Part shown: piece by piece, positions 21,413 to 34,000 of the stretch
Layout of the letters: every line of letters starts with the position of its first letter
Position numbering within the stretch: position 1 is the stretch's first letter
NCBI RefSeq assembly: GCF_033473495.1
Contig: NC_088939.1
Coordinates: 4,588,001 to 4,652,000, forward strand
DNA length: 64,000 nt
Reading direction: 5' to 3'
DNA from: Cercospora beticola
Lineage: Eukaryota > Ascomycota > Dothideomycetes > Mycosphaerellales > Mycosphaerellaceae
Program-made: the position numbers and the translations under genes
The notes under the pieces: generated by a model
Database searches by the model: none
What the model was told of the DNA's origin: nothing
What the model saw: the letters and a program-made list of their open reading frames with translations, nothing else

Positions 21413-24400
21413 TTAATAAAGTTATATACTTAACTATAGAAGTAAAAGGTAAGTATATACTATTAAGATAGCTACTTAACTCCTATACTTTATTATATAT
21501 AACTAACTAAGAATTACTTTTTAGAGAACTAAAATCTCTTTAGAGAAAAAAGTAGATTAAAGTTAGAAATAGCTATCTAATAGCTATATATATATAGGAA
21601 ATATAGTAATAGATAGAAAAAAAGAAAAATAGATTATTCTTAAGAATATTCTCTTTATATCTAGTCTAGAAGTAAATCTTATTTCTTAGAGCTAATTTAG
21701 CTAGTAGTATAGTATTTAACTACTAAAATTTATACTTATTTTATTATCTAGGAAACTAGTTATCTAGATAAAACTATTAGAAGGAGTACTATTTATTAAG
21801 GAGATTAATAATATATTATAGAAGCTTATAATATTATACTTTAATTAAAAATAAAAGAATAAAGTCTATATCTTTAAAGTCTAAGAAAAGTTCTAAGAAT
21901 AGTAGAAGCTTTAGTATAGAAGACTTATATATTTTAGAAAGAATCTTCTTAGAAACCTATATAAAGTATTTAACTTAAAGGCTTAGATTCCTATTCTAAA
22001 GAAATACTAACTTTATAGAATATATTCCTTAGTAAAAATAAAGAAATATAGAAAGAAAGAAACTAAAAGAAAACTCTAAAAGTTATCTCTAGTTTCTATT
22101 AATATCTATAGTTCTTTACTTATTTTAAGATTAGGATATAAATAGTAGCTTAAAATTATTAATAACTTCTTAAGAAAGAAATAGACTTTCCTAATAAAGT
22201 CTAGAGAAGATATACTAAGTATCCTTAAAAACTAGAAAGTAAAAGCTAAGCTATAATTAGGAAACTCTCTCTAGATTATAAGGAGTAATAGAGTAAGAGA
22301 GCTTCTTACTATACTAAAGTAGTAGAAGAAGGAATATAGAATTTCTTTCTATATAACTAAAGTATATAACTCTATCTAGAATAGAGTAGTTAAGAGGTTA
22401 ATCTAAACCTTTAAAGACTATATAAAAGTAATACTAGAAGATATCTATATACCTATTAAATTCTAGCTAGAAGCTTTAGTAGCTTATATAGTTATTAGAA
22501 ATTCTCTTTCTAATAGTCTAGAAATTAATAGATTTAAAGTATTATCTAAGAAAGCCTTTTTAGATATTTAACTCTTAGTATTATACTTTAGAGTTTAGAG
22601 TTATAAAGTAGTAGTCTATATAGATCCTAAGTCCTAGCTAGTAGAAATAAGATTAGATAAACTAATAAATAGAAGTAAAGATACTATATTTATTAGATAT
22701 ATTCCTAATACTACTAAAATATAGCTCTTCTAGGAGCCTAATATAAGAGCTATTAAAGCCTATAATACTACTACTTAGTTTAAGTATAAGAAAGGAGGAG
22801 ATATAGAGCTAAATATTCCTAAGCTTAATTAAGTAAGTAGTATACTTATTAGAAACCTAGTTAGTAGACTTCTAAAGAAGCTAATAGTAGTTATACTTTC
22901 TATAGCTACTATACTTATAGCTATAGTAACTAAATCTATAGGTCCTAGCTAAATACTCTTTATATAGTTACTATCTCTACTAAAGAATAATAAGAAGTAC
23001 TAGAGAATAGAGAATCTAGAAGAAGAAAACTCTAGAGAACTATAACTCTAATAGGAGAAAAGTAGAACTACTAAACTATCTAAGCTAAGCTAGGAAGTTA
23101 ATAGATAAGCTAGTTCTAGTACTAGTAGAAGACTATATTCTAAAGTAAAAGGATTAAATATTATATAGTAGGATCTATAAGGAAATAGAGATTAGAAGAG
23201 AAACTAAGACTAAACTTATAGCTAAAAGAGAAGGAGATCTATTTTAAATAAAGGACTAGGCCTAGAGCTAAAAGCTTATAGTATAGTAATAAGATAAGTA
23301 CTTTAGAAGAGATAGAGAGAATATAGATAGAAGGAGGAGCCTAGTACTAAGTATTATAAAGTATTCCTAAGCTAAGTCTAAGGCTAAGAATAGAAGTAGA
23401 TTTAGAAAGCTCTATTAGAGGTTTAGGAGTCTATATTTATAGTAATTACTCCTTAAATCTCTATATAGAGATAAGAGGTACCTATTCTAAAGTCCTATAA
23501 AGAGATAATTTAGGATCCTAAATAGAAATATATATAGAAGGATATAGTCTAAAAGGAACTAACTATATTAAGAAGTAATAATACCTAGATAAAAGTTATT
23601 CTATCTAAAGGAGTAAACCTTATTATATCTAAGTAGGTATTTAATATAAAGAGATTAATTAGTAGAGCTATTAAGAAGTTTAAAGTAAAACTAGTTATAA
23701 AAAGTTTCTTTTAGAAGTTTAGAGTTAATTTCTAAGAGACCTTTATACTAATAGTTAGATATAATACTTTAAGAGTATTTATAGCTATAGTTTATAAGAA
23801 GGATCTAGAACTCTACTAAGTAAATATAAACAATATATTTACTAAGAGTAAACTTTAAGAAGAAATCTTTATAATTCTACTACTAGGAGTTAAGATTCTA
23901 CCTAATATAGTCCTATAAATCCTAAGAAGCTTATATAGACTAAAGTAAGTAGTAAGAGACTAGAATAAACTCTATATCTTAAAGTTAAAATAGATTAGGT
24001 TTATATAATTAGAAGTAGACCTATATCTTCTTATCTACTAGGAAAGGAATATTCTAATCCTAACCTATATAGATAATATTCTAATTATAGTACTAAAGCT
24101 AGAAGATATACTTTAATTTAAGGAATAGCTAGGTAAAGTATTTAAGATTAAAGATCTTAGAGAACTAGAGAAAATCCTTAGAATAAAGTTAATAAGAGAT
24201 AGATAAGCTAGAACTTTAAAGCTTAATTAAGAATACTTTATCTAGAAGAACCTTATAAAGCTAGGAATAACTAAGAAGATAGCTAACCTAACTCTCTTAC
24301 TAATAGATAGTTATAATAGCCTAAAACTAATAGGCTTATATAATAAGAGAGAGAATAAGATAGAGTACTAAAGCTAAACTAGTATCTAGATATAGCCTAT

Positions 24401-25306
24401 AGTTATAATAAGACTAGATATTACTTTCTCTTTTAGAAAGTTAAGCTTATATATCTTAGACCTAACTAAGAGATATATATAAGCTCTAAAGAAACTAGCA
24501 AGATACTTAAAGTTATCCTAAGACTTAGAACTAATATTTAGAAGAAATAGAGGAAGTCTAATAGGATATTTAGACTCTAACTATATAATAGATAAAGTAG
24601 ATAGAGTTTTAATCCTTAGAAGTATTTTCTTTCTTTATAGAGCTCTAGTTTCTTAGATAAGTAGGAAGTAAAAGTCTATTATAATATTAATAATAGAAGC
24701 TAAGTATATAGCTATAAATATATATATAAAGTAATCTTAGTTCCTAGTAGTACTCTTAAAGAAGATAGACTATATAGAGTTAGTAGGAGAATATCTATTC
24801 TAACTAACTATAAAAGTATATCCTAATATAGTAAGAGAACTAAAGCTAGTATAAATTATAGAAAATAATTAGATAGCTTTAACTCTTATTAAAGATATAT
24901 ATACCTATAAGAGATCTAAATATATTAATATTATATATAACTATATTAAATATCTCTAGTAGTAGAGGAAGGTTATAGTAGAATATATTCTAATAAAAGA
25001 AATAGTTACTAATAGCCTAACTAAACTAAAGAATAGGCTATAGTTTTAGGAGTTTATAAAATAACTCTAGCTTATATAGAGAAAAGCAAAAGGATCTCTA
25101 CTCTAACTATAGATTAAACTCTAGACCTTAGAATAATTAATAAAAGATATATACTCTAGTATTAGTAATACTATAGTATATATAAAACTAAGCCTAGGAG
25201 TTATACTATAGAAGAAGTAGCTTACTATATATAATAAGTAATTATAATTTAGAAATAGATTTAAATATAGGAATATAAATAGAAGACTATCTAGTCTAAG
25301 TAGAAG
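21413..25306 (+). mobile_element. Copia internal region, right part (integrase, RT, RNase H)
   Basis: Continuation of the element begun at 14,530. Downstream of the integrase region, the RT shows VNINNIFTKSKL at about 23,820 (RIP form of the VDVNNAFxxSxL block), SLYRLKQ near 23,930 and the active-site strand YIDNILI at about 24,066. The RNase H segment near 24,560 (GYLDSNYIIDK...) and KYINI near 24,920 follow in Copia order. Gln codons have become stops and Met is gone. CpG is almost absent over the whole interval. Confidence 0.88.
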
Positions 25307-25505
25307 TATTAGAAAGTATAGTCTAGTTAGATATTCTAAGAGATACTTTAGAGATTAGGATTAGATAATATAGGTTATATAATACTAGGTTATATAACTT
25401 AGCTAATACCTATTTTAGAAGTAAAATATAACTTATAACTAACTAATATAATTAACTCGGTTAGTTTCTACTTATTATCTCTACTTCTACTATATTATAC
25501 CTATT
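25307..25505 (+). repeat. Copia 3' LTR, first 199 bp
   Basis: Matches LTR positions 1-199. It is interrupted by a LINE at 25,506; the last 31 bp of the LTR resume at 30,574. The final 15 bp here (25,491-25,505, tatattatacctatt) are the left copy of the LINE target duplication. Confidence 0.9.
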
Positions 25506-28500
25506 ATATAGGAAAAAAAAACATAAATAGTAAAGACGAAGCAACTACTAGTAATAGCTAGCAAACTAAAGAGATAGATAGGAGGGCCTCTAGTAATAGT
25601 AGCGGAGGAATAGGCGGTTAACTAAAGCCTCTACTAGTAACGCTAAAGGTTACTCCGAAGAGCGTAACGCGCTCTATAAATCTAGTAACTACTATACTAA
25701 TATACTAGATATAAATAGACCTAATAGATAGACTTAATAGAGCTAGATAGGTCCTCGAGACCGAAACCTCCTTACTTAAGAACTCTATCCTCTCTACTTT
25801 CTATAATATATACGAAGTCGCGTCTCTACTCCTCCTCTACTCTATCTAGAGCGACCGAATCGACTAGCTTACTAAAGAGGTAAGCAAACTCGCCGCTATA
25901 ATACGCGTAGCAACTCTAAAGACTACCTCTTCTACGACTACTAAAAGAGAATAGGATACGTACTATATATCTATAGTTAGTTACGTAACTACGATCCGAG
26001 TACTAGAAGGAAAGAAACGCGAAGCTCTAAAGAAGAGGTTCTATATAGATATTCTTAAGAGTATTAAAACTATAGATAGTAACGTAGTCGGAGTCTAGAA
26101 AACCTACGACGGAGTAAGAGTATTCGCTACTAGTAAGGCTAGCCTAAAGGAACTAGAAAAAGACGAAAAGTAGGTAATAGTTTACTTTAGAAAGTTAGTA
26201 AGAATAGAGAAGAGCAGCTTCTAGCTACTAGTATATAACGTACCGATAACTAGTATATAAATAAACGCAAACGATACGATTATATAGTTTATTTAAAGTA
26301 ATAGAATACTATACTCTAGCTTAGTTATTAAATAGGCATTCTTTCTAAAAGGCCTAGTCTATAGAGTAGATAGGAAGACGACGAGCGTAGTTATCGAAGT
26401 AAATAATATCGAAACGGCTAGAGAAATCTACCTATAAGGTATTACCTACGAAGAGTACTTCCGGACGGTCGAACTATACTCCTCGAAGTATAGACCTATA
26501 TAGTATAGGAAATATATATAATAGAGCTATATTAAGAAGTACTATAAAACAGAAGTAGAGTATAGGAAGTATATAGAGAAATACGAGATAAGTATATATA
26601 TAGCTAGTAGTAATAAGTATACTAACTATAGAGGGAAATACGCGGTATAGTAGTTAGAATACTAGGTAAGATAGATATAGAAGGAGAAGGTATAGAGAGC
26701 CTATATCGCGCTATATAATATCCTCGACCGAATAACGATAAAGATAAGCCTAATAATAGAGAGTATAGCTCTACTACTACTCCTACTACTACTACTAGTA
26801 CCTATATACGATATAGGAGATAAGCGCCTAAGAGCGGAGTCTCCGATAGATATAATACTAGCTAGGCGAGAGCTAGGAAGGCCGAGGAATACAAATATTA
26901 TATAGATAGTAAGAGACCGTAGCTAGAGCAAGATTATAAGCTTTATAGAAGGCGACGACTATACTTTCGATATATATATTCCTCTCTCTAGCGCGCCTAA
27001 AGCCTTATATTACGCGATACCGACCGGGAACCTAATAGACGATAATATAGTAGACGATAATAAATAGTATACCTACTCTTACTATCCTATAGTATAATAT
27101 AAACTATAGTAGAAATAAGGTAATAATCTTCTTCCTATAGATACTCGACCCGAAGAGATACTATATAGTCGCTATTTAAGAACCTTAGATTAATCTATCT
27201 ACGAAACTAATATCCTAAATACTAGAGTACTATTATATTATCTCCGGATCGGGAACTACGAGAATATATACGTATATCTCTAAAGAAATCGACCTCTAGA
27301 CGTAGAAAGCTATAATAGTAGAAGACGATATTATTATAGTTATAGTCGAAATATACTACGAAAGTATAGTAGTCCTTAACTACTATAATCTACTATAACT
27401 AATAGAAGGCTATAAAGAGAGGACGCTTCTAACTATTAGGAGACTCCTCGAGGATAAATAGTAGTTTATAATAGTTAGAGACTTTAACCTATACTACTTA
27501 GACTAGTTAGAAGGCAACTCTCGACTATACCGGATAGCGTTAAAGCTAAGAGCTATTATAGAAACTAACGACGTATAACTAGCTATATCTAAGAGACTTA
27601 TTATCTAGGAATCTCCGAGAAGCTAATAGATACTAGATCTCTTATAGGTTAGTAGAGATATCTTCCTTAGTTTTATCTAATATAAGATAGAAGAGGAACT
27701 AGATTATAGCTCCGACTACCGGCCTATAGCTACCGAACTCCTTCTATCCTATAAGTATACCTAATATAAGCCGCGCCTATAATAGAAGAAAGCCGACTAG
27801 GAAGGAGTTAGAGAAGGTATAAGAGCGACTATAGACGAAATTACTACTCGACGCCTAAACTCTACGATAGATATTAGCTAAATAGCTGTCGACCTAACTA
27901 CTATAATTACGCTTATAATCCGAGCTAAAGTACTAGTTATAAAACCCTTACTATACGCTACTATATAGTAGACTATAGAATATAGCCGCCTTACGAAATA
28001 GGCTCGCCGAGTAAAGTAGATATAGTAAAGGAGTAGGGACGTTCTTAACTACGTCCTATACCGAAAGGCCGAGAACGCAAAAAAAAGACAAATTCGACGC
28101 AATATAATATAAGTATAGCGAGAGACTATCCGAGAAGTTATAGCTAATAATAGCAAAGTATAGAAACTAGCGAAATAGATAAGATAACCGAAATAAGCTA
28201 CTCTTCTCTAATTCTCTTCTATTCGATTCTAAAGCGGCTACCTATAAGATAGTAATAAGAGTAAAGCGAGAGCTCTAGTAGTATACTTCTTCCTACTACT
28301 AGTTAATATAGACCTAAGCGATATCTAGCTAGTTTAAACTCTAATAATCTCTATCGACTAAGAGATTATAATAGAAGACGTACTTAAGGCGATAAAACGA
28401 CTCCCGAAAAACAAGGTACCCGGCCTAGATATAATCCCGAACGAGCTCCTTAAGGTATATACTAGTACGCTCGCTCTAGCTCTATCTAATATCTTCTCTA

Positions 28501-30558
28501 TATATATAAAACTAGGCTTCTATTCCGAAACGTAGAAAAACTTAACTATAGTAGTCCTACGAAAGCTCTAAAAACCGGACTATATAGAGGCTAAGTTATA
28601 CTAACCGATCGCCCTACTTAATATAATAGTAAAGCTCCTTAAAGCTATTATCGCTCGACGTATATTAGCTATCGTAGAAGAAAGAGACCTACTCCTAGTA
28701 ATATAGATAGGAGCCTAACTAAACCGCTCTACTCTATCCGTACTAGAGTTAATAACCGAATAGATCTATATAGTATAGAGCTACCCGAAGCCGAAAGTAG
28801 TATTAATACTCTATCTAGATATCTCCGGCGCCTTCGATAAAGTCTTATATAGCTACCTTATTTATATTCTATACTAGAAAGGCTTCCTACTATAGCTAAT
28901 ATACTTCGTTACGTTATTCCTTATAGACCGTACGACGAGCCTCCGACTTAGTAACGCTATAAGTAGCAAATAAGCGATAATAATAGGAATCCTATAGGGG
29001 TCTACTCTATCGCTAATCCTATTTCTATTTTTTATATCCGAACTCCTCCTATAGCTAGAAAGTAGAGAAACGATAGAGATAGAGTTCGTCGATAATACGG
29101 GAATACTAGTAGTTAGTACTACGACCGAGGGAAACTATAAAAGGCTAGAACGGGCCTATAAGAAGTATTATACCTAGGCCGAGCGATATAGAGCTAAGTT
29201 TGCCTCCGATAAATACTAACTAATCTACTTTATAAGGAAGAGAAAATAGAATAAAATAGCAAAGGTTACGATTATAGAGTTTAATAGCGAACTAGTAGAA
29301 TTACTACGCTTCCTAGAAGTCTAGGTAGACTCGAAGCTTAACTAGAAGGCGAATATAGAGGCTACTATATAAAAGGTAAGGGCGACTACTAAGGTACTAT
29401 AGAGACTCTCGTAGTCTACGTAGGGAGCCGACCTACTCTATATAAGACAAATATATAATATAATTATACGAACTACGCTTATATATAGTAGACCGGTATA
29501 GGCGATACGATAGTAAACGAATATATAACTCTTCGAAGTCGCCTAGAACGTTAACCTATACCGAATTACCGGAGCCTACTATACTATACCGGTAGACGCG
29601 CTACGCTACGAAATAGGTACTCCGCTAATTAAAGACTATCTATATAAGAAGACGTCTCGATATATCTAGAAGATAGAAAACCTAATAGTAATAGAATATA
29701 TATAGTATTAGTACTATAAGATTAGAAACTCGTACTACCGATAATATATAGAAGATCTCCTCTAAATAAGTAATACCTAACTCGGCTACGATATATAGAA
29801 AGAAGTATAGCCTAACGAAGTATAGAATAGATACGATACTCGATACTCTTAGTAGGAGGAAAGCTAGAGAACTATAGTAGCCTAACGATAGGAGATAGAC
29901 CTATAAGTACTCTCTATATAGTATATATAGATAAGAGGAGACGATAACCGATACCGGAAATATAAAGAGCTCTCCTGCTCTAAGAGTACGGCTATAATAC
30001 TACTCCGAATAGAGTATATCGAGCTTAATATATACCTATATACGAGGAATGTCCTAGAGTTCGATAGCTCGGTATACGAGTATAGAGTAAGACGATAAAT
30101 AGGGAAATATATCCTACTCTAGTACCTAAATATAGTATAGAGTAGGAACGAGTTTATCCGATTAATAGAGAGTATAAATATATAGACTATACTATTAACT
30201 ACGAGAGAGATAAAACTAGTAGTATAACGCCTAATAGTACTTAAGTGCCTCTAATAGTTCGTATAGGTAGAAGTAGAGCTAACGATAGAGTAGAAACGAG
30301 AGAAAGAGATAGGAAAAGAAAAGAAAGAGAAGAGCCTAGACCTAAGAGAGAATAGGTACTCGAGGATCGCTAATCTACGATCGTATATAATAATAACCCG
30401 ATACCTAAGAGCGCCGTAATAGGTATAATATACGAAGTAAATAGAAGATAGGTTTTTATATCGCGAGACTTTTCGCTCTCTAGATAAAGATATATAGATA
30501 GCTCTATATAGATCTAGATAGGAGCCGATTTAGGAATATAAGACTTTATCTATCTATC
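25506..30558 (+). mobile_element. LINE 2, plus strand, full-length-like, inserted in Copia 3' LTR
   Basis: A 5,053-bp LINE with a 15-bp target duplication (25,491-25,505 and 30,559-30,573) and a (TATC)n 3' tail. An ORF1-like region comes first, then an endonuclease-like region from about 27,100, then RT. The RT reads AIKRLPKNKVPGLDIIPNEL at about 28,390, followed by LDISGAFDKV (28,818 onward), GSTLSL near 29,000 and FVDNTGIL near 29,090. Trp and Gln codons are now stops. CpG is abundant, unlike the Copia element around it. Confidence 0.88.
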
Positions 30559-30573
30559 TATATTATACCTATT

Positions 30574-30604
30574 TAACGAGTACCTATAAGAATATAATTT
30601 AATA
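30574..30604 (+). repeat. Copia 3' LTR, last 31 bp
   Basis: Reads taacgagtacctataagaat and ends aatttaata. Together with 25,307-25,505 it makes exactly 230 bp, the length of the other two copies. Confidence 0.88.
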
Positions 30605-31055
30605 CTACTTAGTATAAACTAATCCTCTAGTCTTATAAGATCTTCCTTTAAATAGATAGTAAGTTCTATCTATATAGCTATTTTTAGGAGACTCTCTCTA
30701 ATAGTCTAACTACTCTTCTAACTTTATTCTTTTCTACTTTCTAGTAGTAGAGAAATACTAGACTAACTCCTAGTATTATTAGACTATAACTTTTATTTAC
30801 TAAGTACCTAGCCTAAGTACTTTATAGAGTTTATTCTCTATCTTTATATAGCTATATAGTATATCCTTCTACTTAGAACTAATATATATTAGATATTCTA
30901 TCTACTTATATATACTATTCTTTCTACTATCTAGTTTATACTTATAAGACTACTCCTTTTACTTCTAACTCTTTTATAGCTTTAGATTCTACTATTATCT
31001 TTAAGTCTCTTACTAGAGTACTTTAACTTCTACTAGAAGTACTTACTATTATATT
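30605..31055 (-). repeat. CpG-poor RIP-mutated segment with inverted copy of 14,068-14,229
   Basis: Positions 30,891-31,054 are the reverse complement of 14,068-14,229 with few differences. The rest is unidentified CpG-poor sequence. Composition changes to CpG-rich at about 31,056. Confidence 0.65.
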
Positions 31056-34000
31056 CGTAGGAACGGCGATACTACGTCCGGAAGTAGGCGCCTCTAATCG
31101 AGCTACTAGATAGCCTAATATAGTAATCTGCGGCCTACGCCTATATATTGCTCGAGTATAAGACGTCGCGTCTCTTACTATATCTATCTATTTTGCTTAT
31201 AATTCTCTTTCTATATATCTATACTCGCGCCTATTATACTCCTACGCCGACTACCGGTCCTACTACGCTCCTATTATATAGCTATTACTCTCTTAGATCC
31301 TCTAGTACTAGCTTATAGGCTATCTCGGCCGCCTAATTCCTCGCTCTAAATTACTACTATAGAATCGTAGTAGATCGATCGTTCTTCGTACTCGCCTAGT
31401 ACTATACTATCTACTACGCGATATACTAGCTCCTTCTCGAGGCGATTTATAAGATAGAGAAGAATACTCGTAGCTATAACTCTTCCTAGCTCGAGCTAGT
31501 ATATATATAGAGCTCGGTAGTAAGCGCGCGCGACGCTAGCTATAAGTTACGACTTCGGGAACTCCGACTCTATAGCGCAAATAACGCGTTATATTATAGA
31601 TAGTTAAGCCTAAAAGAAAGTATTAGGAAGAGATAAAACGAGGCGTAGTATATATTTCTAGAATATAGCTAATAATATTCTCTATAGATCTCGGTAGTAA
31701 GGGCGCGTAACGCTAGCTATATACTACGACCTTAGAGGCTCTATCTCTATACTACGTAGAACCTATTACGTTATAGATAGTTAAGTCCGAAAGAAGTAGT
31801 TAGAATATAGCTAAACGAGGTATAGCGTATATTCCTAGAACTTAGCTAATAATATTTATAAAAGAAAGAATATAAATAGGTCTTTATTATAGTATAGAGA
31901 GTATATATTATCGCTATAGGTACCGAGTTTATCTCTACTTATATCGATATACTCTAAATAGTACTCGAGGAAATAGTAGTATAAAATATCTATTTAGAGC
32001 CTAGCTTTCTCGTCGAGGCGATATAGAATAGAAATAAAGATACCTAAATATAGAAAAGGCACGTAACGCTCGTCTCGAAAAAGCGACTTCGAGGCGTATA
32101 TATCTAGGCTCGCGTTATCTTCGGCTCTATTTTTAGGCTCTAATAGGTAGTATAATTATCTTTTTAAGTATTATATAAGTAGATTAGTATTAGTAATTAG
32201 AAGAGAAGTCGCGGCGAACTTTTATTCTAATAGTAGGCCTTACTATAGTATAATCGATAGAGCTTATATAGTCTACTAGAACTAGATATTATCTAGTAGA
32301 ATATAAATACTCGTAGGCCTAGTCTCCTATAGAATATCTACTTACTTCTTAGCTTTTCTTCTTATATTATATCGAAATTACTTTAATAGATACTATACTT
32401 ATATCCTTCTACTCGAGTACTACTACTTAATATAATAACTTTATTGCTTATTCCGGACTACCTACTACGAAGAATAGTAAAAGAACTTCTATAAGAAGAA
32501 CTCTCTATATATAGAAGAAGAGCCTACTTATATATTTAAGTTCTTATAAAGATAGAGATAGATATTATAGTAGTATCGGCGCCTAAGGTAGATCTATAGC
32601 GCGTTATATAATTAGTAGGTAATAACTACGAACTAACTTCTCTACTAATAGTATACGATATATCTATTATTATACCTAGTAGATTTAAGCTCTCTACGAA
32701 TATTGCCTTAGCTTCTACTAATAGATACTATAAGGTTAAAGACTATATAATAGCTACTATCGATAGTAGAGACTTATTCTCTAGAGTTCTAGAGTCTCTA
32801 TATAACTTTAGTAAGTAGAGTAGTCTTAATATCGATCTACTATTCTAACTAGGTTAGACGAGTATCGAGAGCGTATCTATAAACGCTATAGTTTCTATTA
32901 GCGTACTAGACTCGATAGAAGTATAGGTTATTACTCTAAGTAAAGCTCGAGAAGATATACTAGCTAAGGACTATAATTAAGAGTTTATAGTAGTACTAGA
33001 TCTACTCGCTATAGATACGAGGTTAGACCGAGGTACTTATACTAAATTTAGTATAACGTATATAGTAGCCGAGTCGCTACTCTACTTCTCTTTAGATATA
33101 GTTACTCTATTAGAGTAGAATCGAGGCTAGTAGCGAATGTTTTATAGTATAGATAACGACGCGATATAAGTTATAGAGTATAAAGAGTAACTTAGGTAAG
33201 CTTAGTAATATTCCTCGGCGCTAGTAATAATCTACTAAGTTATAGTTAGGCCCGATTGCCTATAAGATACGCCGAAAGTAGATAACGTATTCTACTACTC
33301 TATTTAATCCGAGAGCTTAATATAGAAAAGGTAAGACAATCGTTTATCTAACTCGCCTATTCGACTTAGAGACGAGCTAAGTAGTCGTAGGTATAGTCCG
33401 ATACGTTCTTATTATACTCTTAGGAACTATATAGAAGTCGATAGTAGTAATAACGAGATAAGACTATAGAAACTATAAAGGCGTCGCCGATCGATTAGCT
33501 ATATTCTTCGAGGTATTTTAGAGACTAGCTCTCCTAAGTAATAAAGCTAACTAAGCTATACTTCGAATATTACTTTACTCTACTAGAGAATAGCTATATC
33601 TAATAACTTCTAGTCTAATCTCTAGCTAGGATATCCGGCTAATATAGAAGAGTATACGTTCCTAGTAGAATTATAAGAAAGTATCGGCCTATCTATACTA
33701 CCTAGAGTAGATAAAAACCTTAGGCTCGGTAGCTTACTCGACGACTAGCTATAGACTAGCCGTTCGAAGCTAGTCTATAGAGACGTTACTTAAGATAATT
33801 ATATAAGAATAGATCTTCTATTCTTTTTTCTAAGCGCTACTAATAAGACTAGTCTTTATTCGAAGAAAGCTAGTATTCTCGATCTAAATAGAAACCTTAG
33901 TATAGCTATAACTACTCGAAAGTCTTACTATATATATACTATACTAATAGTATAGCCTACCTATATCGCTCTACGAGCTCTATCTCTTAGATACTATATA

